DNA of 64,000 bases, from NCBI GenBank assembly GCA_963829845.1, contig CAWHKD010000006.1, positions 1 to 64,000 of the forward strand, read 5' to 3'. This DNA is from Gaiellasilicea sp963829845. GTDB lineage: Bacteria > Actinomycetota > Thermoleophilia > Gaiellales > Gaiellaceae. The notes beneath the pieces were generated by a model, which saw only the letters and a list, made by a program, of their open reading frames with translations, had not been told where the DNA came from and ran no database searches. This document shows positions 20,845 through 30,805 of this stretch, piece by piece. The translations under genes were made by a program, and so were the position numbers. Every line of letters begins with the position of its first letter. Within the stretch, counting starts at the first letter, position 1.

Positions 20845-23172
20845 CTACCTCGCGAGCGCCACCCTCACCGTCCGGACGTGCTTGCTGACCTGCAGGTTGG
20901 CGACACGGACAGCCGCGTTCGTGCGAATCGTGCGCACGACGGGCTTCGCCGCCTTCCCAGTCCGCATCACGAGCGTGATCCGGACCTTTGCCGACTTGGC
21001 CGCGCCGTTGACGCGCACGACCAGGTACCGCTTGCCGCCCTGGAAGACGAGCCGTGCAGACGTCAGCTTGAGTGCTGCCGCCTTTGCGGCCGGCTTCGCC
21101 GCCGGCGCTGCTGCTGCGGGCACCGGGCTGCCGGCGAGGCTGACCACCGTTGCGGTCGAGCCCGAGGAGCCCGAGGAGCCCGTGCTGCCGCCCGGCGGGA
21201 TCACCGGGTTCGGCGGGATCGGGGTGACCGGCGGGGCAACGCAGGTTGCGCTGTCCGTCGGGAGCGTCACGCCGTCACCGTGGAACCGAATGCAGCGAAC
21301 CCGCTGGACGCCGAAGCCGCCGTTGCGGGTGCCGACATTCTCGGCGTCGAGGTCGACGAGACCCGGGAGGGTGCTCTTGACTTCGACTCCGGCCTGCCCG
21401 AGTGCGTTCGTCCGGATACGGACCTCGTCGTCGCTCTGGGAAACGATCACCTGATTGCGGGTATCGAATCCACCGAGCAAGAGGCTCGCGGCGGTCATCA
21501 GGCCACGAGGCTCACGCGTGAACGACACCTCGGCGCCCTCGACGGGATTCCCGCGGATGTCGCGGATCGTCTCGACGCAGAACGCCACGATCGGGGTCTT
21601 CGCCACGCAGTCGAGGCTCTTGCCGGCGAGATGGAACAGCTGCTTCGTCAGCGGAGTTGCATTGATCGGCCGCTGCGCCTGCTCGAACGGCAGCTCGGCC
21701 TGGGCCGAGATCGTCGCCGTTGCCAGCAGCCGCGGCGCGGTGCCGATCTCGCCGAGGTCGCAGAGGTTGTTCGCATCCGACGCCAAGCGCACGCCGACGT
21801 CCGGGAGGAGCTTGACGATGGCCTCGCCATGCTCGTCCGTGTAGACGGTCGCAGACGCAACGCCACGCGGGTGCGGGATCAGGCCGGATCCGTTGATCTG
21901 ACCGTCCCCACCGACGTCCCGACACGTGTTGTTCGTCGCCGGGTGGTTGACGGCGTTGAGCAGATCCCAGAAGTGGTACAGGCCGACCTCGTTCTGGAAG
22001 CCCGGGAAGTTGTTCGCGAGCTCACCAGTGACGCCGGACGACGTCTGGGGTGCCCGCGTCGCCGGGATGTACGCCGCGTAGAACGGGGCATACAGGTTGT
22101 GTGCGTTGTTGGCAGGCGCGCCGGCACCGAGGCCGTTGCGGCTGTAGATCACGTGCTTGTCGGCGTCGTCGAGCGCGCCGAAGTTGCCCGAGATGCCCAC
22201 GTCGATGCGCAGTGCGGGCATCGGTGCATCGCCCGCGTCGATCACGCCGTCAGGCAGATACGACTCGTTCGGGCGGAGCGGATCGAACGGACCCCGAGTG
22301 GGATTCGTGAACCCGAGGGTCCGCGAGAACATTCCCAGCTCGCCGCCGCCGTAGCAGTTGTCCACTGCCTCGCGAGGACCTGCGGGCAGACCGCAACCGG
22401 ATCCGGCAACGTGGCCTTCGCGGTTGGTCTGATCGTCGTGGATGTCCCAGCCGCTCGTGTCCTCCGCGTCGGCTGCGCTGGTGCCGTACAGAGCTGCCAG
22501 CGCCGCCCAGTCCCGCGGCAGCGTCGCCACGTCGCCGGGCACGTCACCCGCGTAGTTGTTCCCGAGCGGGAAGCTACCGGTGACGTCGACCTGGAAGTAG
22601 CCGTCCAGGAAGCATCCCTGCCAGCCAGGGGCGGGGCTGCAGTCCATCGGCGCGAAGTTGCCGTCGCCGGCCGGATCGCCGACAACGAGGCCGGGGATCT
22701 CGTCGTTGCCCAGCTCATCGAGAGCGGGTGCGTTCATCGTCATCCAGATGACGAGGAAGTCATGGGTGAAGTTCTGCCCTGACGACCGCGTCTCCAGCTT
22801 GATCTTCGCCAGACCCGGCTTCTCCGAGGCGACGATGATGTCGTAACAGGTACGACCCGCCTGCTCGCCGGCGCCGGCGAAGCCTGGCCGACTCTGTGAG
22901 TTGGACGGGAAGTAGCTCGGCTGGATCGTGGCGAACCCGGACCAGTCGACAGTGTTGAAGTCACCGAAGCCGCCAAGCGCATGCGTGTCCGTGTCCACAC
23001 ACTTGACGAGACGCACCTTCTCGCCGACCCAGGCGACGTACGGAACGTTCGTCGTCTGCGGATCGGCGAGTGCCGGCCCGTTGTCCCCTGCTGCCGCCGG
23101 GCTCGACATCGCCAGGGCGGCGAGCGCCCCGAGCGATGCGAGTACCAGCAACAGCCTCAATTTTGTACGCAT
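20845..23172 (-). CDS. Large secreted protein with Ig-like (Big-type) module
   Basis: 775 residues with a clear signal peptide (cleavage near 'SSPAAAGDN'). The N-terminal half ('YVAWVGEKVRLVKCVDTDTHALGGFGDFNTVDWSGFATIQPSYFP') has many Asn, Gly, Tyr and paired cysteines and no enzyme motif. The segment 'DIRGNPVEGAEVSFTREPRG...DDEVRIRTNALGQAGVEVKST' is a bacterial Ig-like (Big_1/invasin-type) repeat. After a 'GSTGSSGSSGSTA' linker and an Ala/Lys-rich stretch, a short beta-rich C-terminal part follows. It is probably a surface-layer or matrix protein. The start ATG follows GGGGGAAAC. I do not recognise the full-length family. Confidence 0.8.
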   Translation of the reverse strand: MRTKLRLLLVLASLGALAALAMSSPAAAGDNGPALADPQTTNVPYVAWVGEKVRLVKCVDTDTHALGGFGDFNTVDWSGFATIQPSYFPSNSQSRPGFAGAGEQAGRTCYDIIVASEKPGLAKIKLETRSSGQNFTHDFLVIWMTMNAPALDELGNDEIPGLVVGDPAGDGNFAPMDCSPAPGWQGCFLDGYFQVDVTGSFPLGNNYAGDVPGDVATLPRDWAALAALYGTSAADAEDTSGWDIHDDQTNREGHVAGSGCGLPAGPREAVDNCYGGGELGMFSRTLGFTNPTRGPFDPLRPNESYLPDGVIDAGDAPMPALRIDVGISGNFGALDDADKHVIYSRNGLGAGAPANNAHNLYAPFYAAYIPATRAPQTSSGVTGELANNFPGFQNEVGLYHFWDLLNAVNHPATNNTCRDVGGDGQINGSGLIPHPRGVASATVYTDEHGEAIVKLLPDVGVRLASDANNLCDLGEIGTAPRLLATATISAQAELPFEQAQRPINATPLTKQLFHLAGKSLDCVAKTPIVAFCVETIRDIRGNPVEGAEVSFTREPRGLMTAASLLLGGFDTRNQVIVSQSDDEVRIRTNALGQAGVEVKSTLPGLVDLDAENVGTRNGGFGVQRVRCIRFHGDGVTLPTDSATCVAPPVTPIPPNPVIPPGGSTGSSGSSGSTATVVSLAGSPVPAAAAPAAKPAAKAAALKLTSARLVFQGGKRYLVVRVNGAAKSAKVRITLVMRTGKAAKPVVRTIRTNAAVRVANLQVSKHVRTVRVALAR

Positions 23173-23490
23173 ATTGGTGTTTCCCCCACTCGTTAGATAC
23201 CCAAAGGATGTGTTGCGAAGAAACCAGACACAGCTCTGACCTTCAGTGCGACCTCTCCCCGTGCACCCTCCTTTCCGGTGAGCCGTTGCCGGCCGAAAAT
23301 GCCCTATTGCAACACTTGGTTCTAAACCTTCACCCCCCTGGAGGCAAGGGTGGCACGGGTAGGTTTCGGGCCAGGAAATGCCGCCCTGAGAGCGGTGAAA
23401 AACCCACCCGCAAACCGTGTTTGGAACTTGGCGAGAACAGGTTTTTGTGAAACGCCTTCCGCGCGGCTGCCGCTGTCATACACTCGGCCG
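23173..23490. other. Divergent intergenic region between surface-protein genes
   Basis: 318 bases with no gene. AT-richer than its surroundings. It holds the leader of the 775-residue protein gene (including CGAGTGGGGGAAACA on the minus strand, 23178-23192) and the promoter zone of the subtilase at 23491. No riboswitch consensus recognised. Confidence 0.5.
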
Positions 23491-24784
23491 ATGAAACGGG
23501 TACTGCTGCTCGTGCTGGTGGCGCTCGCTCTGAGTGGGGGCGCGGGCGGAGCGATCCAGCCGAACGACCCCGTCTGGGCTGAACAGCTCGGCGTACGCCA
23601 AATCGGCCTCCCAGAGGTGTGGGAGTCGACAACCGGGGACCCGAACATCGTCATCGCGACGGTGGACACGGGCGCCAACGGCTTTCCCGATCTCGAGGGC
23701 GCATTCGTTCCCGGCTACGATTTCGTGGGCAGCGACTTCGAGCCCGAAGACACCCACAGCCACGGCACCCGTGTCGCGAGCGTGATCGCGGCGCGTGGCA
23801 ACAATGGGATCGGGATGGCCGGCCACTGCTGGGGATGCCGCGTGATGCCTGTGCGCGTCAGCGAGAACGGCTCCGCGAGCCCGGGCCGGATCGCGGTCGG
23901 GATCCGGTACGCCGTCGATCGCGGCGCCCGCATCATCAACGTCAGCCTCAGCCATTCCGGCAGCCCCGACGGAGACGAGGCGGCGGCCGTCGGGTACGCG
24001 ATCGAGCGGGGCGTGATCGTCGTCGCGTCGGCCGGCAACTCCGGCACCGAGGCGCCGCAGTATCCGGGGGCGTATCCAGGGGTCGTCGCGGTGGGAGCGA
24101 GCGACGACCTCGACGACCTCTACTTTTGGTCGAGCCGCGGCTCCTGGGTGAGCCTCACTGCTCCGGGATGCCAGATGGTCGAGGACGCGACGATTCCTCC
24201 CGGGACGATCTGCGGCACGTCGTTTACGCCGGCAGTCGTCTCCGCGGTCGCGGGGTTGATCCTGTCCCGCAACCCGTCGCTCACCGCGACCCAGGTCGTG
24301 ACCGCGCTCGTCGCGACGGCGCGGCCCGTGAAGGGGGTGGCCTACGGTCGGGTCGACCCGGTGGCGGCCTTCAAGTGGCTCGGCATGCCGACCGGCGCGC
24401 CTGCGACCGTCGCGGCGCGCCCCCGACGCCGCCGTGACGACGACTCCGACACCGACGCAGGCGCGGCCGCCTGCGCCCGGCCAGCGGTTCACACGGCAGA
24501 CCCTCTTCGAGACAGGCACGTTCAAGCGGGGATTCCGGTCGACATTCCGGGTCGGACGCGGTCGGTTCGAGATGCAACTGCTGACGCCGCTCGCCGCCCA
24601 ATGCGCGTTGGCGCTCAGCTCGGCGAGCGGGGTCGAGGTCGCCTCACCGGCGGTCAAGAACCTGATCAGTCTTTCGGTGCCCGTCGCTGCCGGCCGGTAC
24701 ACCGCGGAGGTGCAGTGCCGCGGTGCCCGGACACGGCAGTACTCGTTGGGAGTCATCGCGATGTTTCCTCGAGTCTCCCCTTAG
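23491..24784 (+). CDS. Secreted S8 serine protease, single frameshift near the C-terminal linker
   Basis: Signal peptide 'MKRVLLLVLVALALSGGAGG', then the catalytic domain: Asp in 'IVIATVDTGANGFPD', His in 'THSHGTRVASV', Asn in 'VVASAGNSGT' and Ser in 'ICGTSFTPAVVSAVAGL'. The usual GTSMA is GTSFT. After about residue 310 the frame fails at about 24420. The next frame continues 'VTTTPTPTQARPPAPGQRF' and a beta domain ending 'YSLGVIAMFPRVSP' at TAG 24782-24784. The intended protein is therefore about 430 residues with a Thr/Pro linker and a C-terminal module. The stop overlaps the stop of the convergent regulator gene (TTAG). Confidence 0.85.
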
Positions 24785-25536
24785 GCTTTCTCGGGCGCGG
24801 CCGCGGGCTGCGAAGCGGGACGAGCGCCCGTGTGACGTTGCCGTTGCCCGATTTCCCTCCGACATCCCAGCGTGGCGTCGGACTCGACGACCACGTCGAG
24901 GATGCCGCTCTCCCGAGCCCAGCGAGCCGCCTCGAAGCGGTTGCCGACGCCGAGCTTGCGGTAGACGTTCGCCAGGTGGAACTTCACCGTCTGGTCGGCG
25001 ACCCAGAGGATCTCCGCCACCTCGCGGTTCGAGCGTCCGCCCGAGACCAGTTGCAGGATCTCGAGCTCGCGGCGGGTCAGCTTGTGCAAGACGTCGTTCT
25101 GCTGCGCCGGCACCGGGCGGTCCTGCGGCCGCGCCAGGTAGACGGACGGCTCGAAGGCCTGCCGGATCGCGGTCGCGATCGCTTCCGGATCCGAGGTCTT
25201 GAGCACGTACGCGGACGCGCCGCGGTCGAAGGACGCGTCGATCAACGCGCAGTCGTCCGTGCCCGACAGGACGATCACGGTCAGCTCCGGTAGCTCGCTC
25301 CGCCCGCTCGAGATCAGCCTGAGCGCAGCGTCACGGCCCTCCGGCAGGTCGATCTCCATCACGAGCAGATCGGGCGTGTGCTCCTGCAGGAGCGTCTGTG
25401 CTGTGCGCGCCGACGTCGCCGCACCGACGAGCTCGATGTTGAAACGAGCAAGCAGCGTCGACAGCGCTGTGTGACACAGCGGGTGCGGATCGAGCGCTAC
25501 CGCCTTTCTCCGTGGTCTTTCGAAATCGTGCTTCAT
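24781..25536 (-). CDS. LuxR-family response regulator with altered receiver
   Basis: 251 residues; ATG 25536 is chosen because GGAGGAACG stands just before it. Receiver domain about 10-130: 'KAVALDPHPLCHTALSTLL' keeps only one of the two N-terminal acids, and the phospho-acceptor position in 'DLLVMEIDLPEG' is Glu (about 61) instead of Asp. The conserved Lys in 'AYVLKTSDPE' is present. The HTH about 155-215 is a normal LuxR/FixJ type ('LTRRELEILQLVSGGRSNREVAEIL...VKFHLANVYRKLGV'). A Glu there often mimics phosphorylation, so this regulator may be constitutively active. No histidine kinase is nearby. Targets may be the surrounding surface genes. Confidence 0.88.
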   Translation of the reverse strand: MKHDFERPRRKAVALDPHPLCHTALSTLLARFNIELVGAATSARTAQTLLQEHTPDLLVMEIDLPEGRDAALRLISSGRSELPELTVIVLSGTDDCALIDASFDRGASAYVLKTSDPEAIATAIRQAFEPSVYLARPQDRPVPAQQNDVLHKLTRRELEILQLVSGGRSNREVAEILWVADQTVKFHLANVYRKLGVGNRFEAARWARESGILDVVVESDATLGCRREIGQRQRHTGARPASQPAAAPEKA

Positions 25537-25639
25537 CGTTCCTCCATACGTTCGCCCAAAGGACAATCGGCCTCTGCCCACACGACTCACGCCCACCCTC
25601 GGATCTTCCGCGGGTGGGGAATGGAGTCGTGTGGGTGGG

Positions 25640-26800
25640 TTACCCGGGTCGAGCGGGGGGAGGAGCTGCGATCACGCCGTGCGGAATCGTGGTCGGAATA
25701 CGCACGCGCGCGAAGCGGGACGGCCGCGGCACGCGCACGGGCGGTGCAGCCAGCACGAGGACGCGTGAGGACCAGGTTGCTCCGGCGGAGCTGGTGAAGC
25801 TGTGGTCGGCCGCTCCCTGGCCCGAGCTGCCGAACGGGACCGTGGGTCTTGCCTCGGCGACCGGGTGTTTCTTGGCGGCCGTCGATTTCGGCGGCGGCCG
25901 GCCCTCGACGCGCCGGATGCTGACCCTGGACGGGCCTCGGACGATGGCCGCCCGCACCTCCGAGCCGGGCAAGTAGGTGAGCCGGACACGGAGGGCGGAG
26001 ATCGCTCGGACCTGCACGCAAAGCGCCGAGAGCGGCACACGGGCGGTGGGCCGCGCGCAGGTCGGGCGGACAGGGGTCTTGGCCGGGAGCGTTCGGCGCG
26101 GGGCCGGCCGCACGGAGGCGACCGTCCACTCGGCCATCGGCAGCAACGAGATCGCCGAGGGTGCCGGGCGGGGCCGGAGGCTGACGACAGTCGCGGCGGC
26201 GGTCTCGGCGGTTTCGGCGCTGGGGGCAGTCGTGGTAGCCGCCGGGTCGGCGGCGGCCGGGTTTTCCGTGACGAGCACGATGGTGACCTCAGACGGAGCG
26301 GAAGACTGCGTCTGCGCCGACGTCGAGGCTGGTTGGAGCGCAGACGCCGCGGTGGTGAGCGGTGCGGCGGCTACTGCCGGCGTCGCCGGCTCCAGCTTGA
26401 CGGCGTCTTTCGGAGCGGGCGTCACCTCGGTCTCCGCGGGCTTGGCGTCGGCGGGTTCGGCCGCCGTGGTGGTTGCCTCGGGACTCTTCTCGTCGGCCGC
26501 GGCAGTGCTCTCGGAGGAGGGGGTGCCGGCCTCTGCGGCGTCGGTGGAGGGCGTTGCCTCCGGCGCCGGCGCTTCCGCCTTCGCCGGTTCCGACGAGGAA
26601 GACGATGGAGCGGGGTCGGAAGCCGGTGTTGCGGCCGGGGTGCTCGTTGTCGTCGTGCTCGTCGTCGTCGTGCTGCTCGTGGTCTCCGCCGGTTCGCTCG
26701 GCGCAGGCGGCGGCGCCTCCTGGGCGCGAGTCGGCAGAGCGGACACGAGCGCGATCGAGGCGGTCGCCAAGAAAGCAACGCCGAATCGCTTGACCCCCAT
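25640..26800 (-). CDS. Exported low-complexity Ala/Pro/Ser/Thr/Glu-rich protein
   Basis: 386 residues from ATG 26800, which has AAGGAGG ten bases upstream. Signal peptide 'MGVKRFGVAFLATASIALVSALPTRAQ', then more than 150 residues of low complexity (runs of Thr and Ser such as TTSSTTTTSTTTTS, repeated 'PAxA' and 'AE' units). The remainder is basic and carries a 'PTCARPTARVPLSALCVQV' cysteine pair. This looks like a cell-wall-spanning or glycosylated stalk. No enzyme domain. The second half has unusual composition and could contain a frame error, but no better frame is obvious. Confidence 0.6.
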   Translation of the reverse strand: MGVKRFGVAFLATASIALVSALPTRAQEAPPPAPSEPAETTSSTTTTSTTTTSTPAATPASDPAPSSSSSEPAKAEAPAPEATPSTDAAEAGTPSSESTAAADEKSPEATTTAAEPADAKPAETEVTPAPKDAVKLEPATPAVAAAPLTTAASALQPASTSAQTQSSAPSEVTIVLVTENPAAADPAATTTAPSAETAETAAATVVSLRPRPAPSAISLLPMAEWTVASVRPAPRRTLPAKTPVRPTCARPTARVPLSALCVQVRAISALRVRLTYLPGSEVRAAIVRGPSRVSIRRVEGRPPPKSTAAKKHPVAEARPTVPFGSSGQGAADHSFTSSAGATWSSRVLVLAAPPVRVPRPSRFARVRIPTTIPHGVIAAPPPARPG

Positions 26801-27109
26801 CAATCGATTCCTCCTTGCCGCCAACGGAGTCTCCTCTAGGTGACCGACTTGGCTCACCACGTTCTTACCGCAGTTTCGTCGTTTGGGCAAGCGAACTCTG
26901 ACACACGAAAGGCCCCGGCGTTGCCGGGGCCTTTCGTTCCTTTGGGTGCGAGTGGGGGAAACAAGAGTTCCCGCTCGCGTCCCCAGTATCGGCATCGAGA
27001 CCGGGGCGGCATGAGGGGTCCTCGCCACCCGGCTAGGTTTTCGCGAGCACCTTTGTTTCGAACCGTAATCGTGGTACACCACAGCCACGTGTGTGGGGGC
27101 ACTCAGAAA
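26801..27109. other. Divergent intergenic region with strong hairpin
   Basis: 309 bases without a gene. Contains a 14-bp perfect hairpin (26906-26936), a second weaker stem (GCGAGTGGG about 26948-26956 with CCCGCTCGC about 26971-26979) and the 15-mer CGAGTGGGGGAAACA shared with 23178-23192. Confidence 0.5.
26906..26936 (+). terminator. Strong hairpin, orphan terminator-like
   Basis: 14-bp perfect stem CGAAAGGCCCCGGC / GCCGGGGCCTTTCG with loop GTT, followed by TTCCTTTGGG. It is placed between two divergent genes, so no annotated gene reads into it. It may end a small RNA, or form part of the leader of the gene at 27110. Confidence 0.6.
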
Positions 27110-29674
27110 TGACGAGGGGAAAGGTGCGCCGACTCGGCGCGGCCGGCGTCGTGCTCGGCTGCCTGATCGCGGTTCCGGGGCCAGCCGGGGCCGACGACGC
27201 GCAAAAGCTCTCGATCGTCGGACCCGCCACGATCGCTGAAGGTGGCACAGCGACGTACACGATCAGATTGACCGACGGGGCGGACGACACCGCCACAGTG
27301 AAGGTCGACGCGTGCCCGCCGGTTCCACGAGCGCGTCGGACATCTCGTTCACGCCGGCGACGTTGACCGTGCCCGAAGGCGCGACCGGCGTTAGCTTCGC
27401 CGTCCAGGCGACACCGGATGGCGCCGATGAGCTCGACGAGCCGTTCACGGTCACACTCTCCGACGTCAGCGTGCGACGATCGAGACTGCTCGGTCACGAC
27501 GAACATCATCGACGACGATACGCCAGCGCTGTCGGTCAGCAACGCAGCGGCGATCGACGAAGGGGATCAGGCGACCTTTACCGTTTCCTGGCCCCAGCGG
27601 AGCGAGTCCGGTGACCGTGAACTACCAGACTGTAAACGGCTCGGCCGCGGCGCCTGGAGACTTCACCGCCAAGGGGTCGACGCAGCTCACGTTTGCTCCC
27701 GGCGAGGTCTCGAAAGCCGTGACCGTGCAGACGATCGATGAGGTGCCGCACTAGACGAGGACGCCGAGAACTTCACGGTCACTCTCTCGGGACAATCGTC
27801 GAACGCTTCCATCGCAGACGGCTCGGGACCGGAACGATCACGGATGACGATCCGGAGCCATCGATTGCGTCGATCAGCAACGCCACAGTCGCCGAGGGGA
27901 ACACCGGGACAGTCGATGCGACGATCACCGTGACGCTCTCGGCGGCGAGCGGCAAGCAGATCACCGTGCCGTTCGTGACGACACCGGGATCCGCGAGCGA
28001 GGGTTCCGATTATGAGGCGCAGTCGGGCAACCTCGTGTTCGCACCCGGCAAACGAGTCGCCCCATCGTCATCAAGGTCAAGGGCGACACGCTCTTCGAGT
28101 CCGACGAGAAGTTCTCGGTCGGGATCACCGATCCGATTAACGCGGCGCCCGGTGCTGACAGCGTCGGCGAGATCACGATCACCGACGACGACTCGTCGCC
28201 GACGCCGACAGTGAACAACCCCTCGGCTCCCGAGGGCAACACGGGCCTGACGGATCTCGCCTTCGATGTGACCCTCCCGTGTCCACGCCCGGCGGTCACT
28301 TTCAACTACCGGACGGTCGCGGACACCGCCACCGCCTCCGATTTCACCGAGGTCGGCGGTGCCCCGCTCGTCTTCAACGCCTGCACCGGAACGGCGTCGA
28401 CGACGTTGAGGCCTGTGATCAAGATCAAGGGCGACACGCTCGACGAGCTCAACGAGTCGTTCAAGCTCGAGCTGGTCAACCCGACGACGGGAGCCATCGT
28501 CAGGACGGCGACGGGCACGATCACGAACGACGACAACAACTCCAAGCTGTCGATCAGCGATGCGACCGCGGACGAACCTGGAACGATGACGTTCACGGTT
28601 ACCCTGGCGCCGGCAAGTGGGCGCGAAGTGAAAGTCAACTGGGCGACCGCCGACGGCACTGCGACCGCGCCGGGCGACTACACGAGCGGGAGCGGCCCGC
28701 TGACGTTCGCCCCGGGCGAGACGACGAAGACGATCGAAATCGCAGTCGCGGGCGACGCCACCAACGAGGAGAACGAGACCTTCAAGGTGAACCTTTCCGG
28801 CCCGACAGGCGTACCGCTTGCCAACCTCGTCGATGACGTCGGCGACGGAACGATCGTCGACAAGAACGCTCCGCCGTCCCTGTCGATCAGCGACACGACC
28901 ACGCGCGAGGGCGTGGGCGCCGACTTCGTCGTCACGCTCGCCGGAACCACGCTCCGGACGGTGACCGTAAGCTTCAACACCGCGGACGGCACGGCACAGG
29001 CCGGCTCCGATTACTCCGCGCGCGTCGGCTCCCTCACGTTCGCCCCGGGTGAGAGGACGAAGACCATCTCGGTCACTGTGCTCGACGACGGCGCCCCGGA
29101 ATTCATCGAGAACTTCTCTGTCAGTCTTGGTGATCCCGTCAACGCCACGATCACGAAGAGCCGCGGCGTGGCGGTGATCGAGGCCAGCGACCAGCCGGCG
29201 ACCGTGCAGGGGTCGACGCCGCCCACGACCTCGCCAACGACTCCGCCCACGACTCCGACATCTCCCGCTGTCCCGAAGACGCAACTCGTGCCGCGGATGA
29301 TCCTCGGCCCGCGCACCGTCATGATCGGCGTCAACGGGCTCGCCCGGATGCAGGTCAACTGCCAGAAGGTGTCGCCGATCGTCTGCGCCGGCACCGTCGA
29401 GCTCCAGCGCGCCACCAAGCCGCTGCTGAAGCTCGGCAAGAAGACCTTCTCGGTCAAGAAGGGCACCAAGGCCTTCGCGTCGATCAAGCTCTCAGCCCGT
29501 ACGCTCTCGATCCTGCGCAAGAGCAAGACGATGCGCGCGAAGGTGACCGTGCTCGTGAAGACGAACACGAAGACGATCAAGGCCTCGCCCGGGACGATCA
29601 CGCTCAAGGCGACCACAGCCCTGATCAAGTCGAAGCCGAAGCCGCCGCCGACGAAGGTCGTCGTCGATCCGTAG
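27110..29674 (+). pseudogene. Secreted Calx-beta repeat protein, several frameshifts in the 5' third
   Basis: From ATG 27110: signal peptide ending 'PGPAGADDA', then Calx-beta modules recognised by 'ATIAEGGTATYTIRL', 'LTVPEGATGVSF', 'AAAIDEGDQATFTV', 'NATVAEGNTGTVDATITVTL', 'APEGNTGLTDLAFDVTL', 'DATADEPGTMTFTVTL' and 'TTREGVGADFVVTL', each closed by 'GTITNDD'-like ends. At least six frame changes lie between about 27310 and 28060. From 28070 to the stop the frame is clean. The C-terminal 200 residues are a Thr/Pro linker and a Lys-rich beta domain. Calx-beta folds bind calcium in other proteins, so a calcium-dependent surface adhesin is plausible. Confidence 0.8.
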
Positions 29675-29711
29675 AGGATCGTTCGGCCCGTCGCTACAAT
29701 TCCGCGGTCGT

Positions 29712-29786
<75 letters not shown>

Positions 29787-29864
29787 CAGATGACCAAACG
29801 CGGTCCGAGCTGCTACCGAGGCCGCGACAGATTTCTGCTCTCGTGGGCGCTCCGTGATCGGCCG

Positions 29865-30632
29865 TCAGCTGGTCCCTGTCTCTGAGGTGTCTGCTGCGAC
29901 GTCGCTGGTTTGCGGGAGCCCGCCGGCTGCGCGGATCGTGGCCGGTTCGAATTCTGGGGCCGGCCCGAACACCATCCAGGCTGCTCCCCCGATCACACCC
30001 CCGGCCAGCGGCCCGACGAGGTAGATCCAGAGATCGTCGAAGTTGCCGTTGTAGAGAGCCGGGTCGAACGATCTCGCTGGGTTGAACGAGCCACCCGAGG
30101 CGGGGCCGACCGCGACCGCCGCCGTGAAGATGAAGAGCCCGATCAGCAGCGGTGCCATGACGCCCTTCCAGGGCGCACGGTCATCCGTCGCGACGGTGCA
30201 GATCACGATGACGAAGAGAGCGGTCGCGATCAGCTCGAGCAGGAGCGCGCCCCCGTCCGAGATGCCGACCCCGGGAGCCGTGTCGAGCGCGTCGACCGCT
30301 GGCCCGGAGTACACCAGGGCGACCACGATCACGGCGACGAAGCCTCCGATGAGCTGCGCGATCCAGTAGGGAAGGACCTCCTTCGGGGGGAACTTCCGGG
30401 CGACAGCCAGGCCGAGCGAGACGGCGGGGTTGAAGTGGCCGCCGGAGAGGTGTCCGAGGGCTCCGATCGCCAGCGCGAGGCCGAGGCCGAACGCGAACGC
30501 GATCCCGAGGCTGTCGATCGCGCCGCCGCCGATGTCGACCGAGACAGCGACCGCGTTGAAGCCGAGAAAGAAGAACAGGAACGTGCCGAGCACTTCCGCT
30601 CCGAGGCGCAGACCCAGCGATGGCGAGTTCAA
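29865..30632 (-). CDS. Aquaporin / MIP-family channel
   Basis: 255 residues; the start is a TTG at 30632, with AAAGGAGG eight bases upstream. Six membrane helices and both pore motifs are present: 'SGGHFNPAVS' and 'GGSFNPARSF'. The selectivity Arg follows the second NPA as usual. The protein carries water or small neutral solutes such as glycerol across the membrane. The C-terminal tail (about 225-255) is hydrophilic. The gene stands alone, converging on tRNA-Asn. Confidence 0.93.
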   Translation of the reverse strand: MNSPSLGLRLGAEVLGTFLFFFLGFNAVAVSVDIGGGAIDSLGIAFAFGLGLALAIGALGHLSGGHFNPAVSLGLAVARKFPPKEVLPYWIAQLIGGFVAVIVVALVYSGPAVDALDTAPGVGISDGGALLLELIATALFVIVICTVATDDRAPWKGVMAPLLIGLFIFTAAVAVGPASGGSFNPARSFDPALYNGNFDDLWIYLVGPLAGGVIGGAAWMVFGPAPEFEPATIRAAGGLPQTSDVAADTSETGTS

Positions 30633-30805
30633 CTCACTCTCCTCCTTTGACCAGAGCCCGTCCGTCTGCGTCGGACGGGGGTACCCGGCCGGCGCGTCAG
30701 GTTCATCGCGGAGATACTGACACTCGTGTCAGCCGTGCGTCTCGGGAAGCGCCTGGCCGGAGCTGATACCCGAAGGCTTGTGGTTCGGCTCCGGCTTCGT
30801 GCCGG

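Noticed and set aside
20878..22782. 634-residue plus-strand open frame opposite the secreted protein
   Set aside because: Arg/Ala/Val-rich antisense shadow of the 775-residue gene, which has a signal peptide and an Ig-like module.
26940..27060. c-di-AMP (ydaO) or c-di-GMP riboswitch upstream of the Calx-beta gene
   Set aside because: The GGGGGAA and CCCGGCTAGG segments are faintly similar, but the required conserved blocks (such as GGGTGAATC or the GEMM core) are absent.
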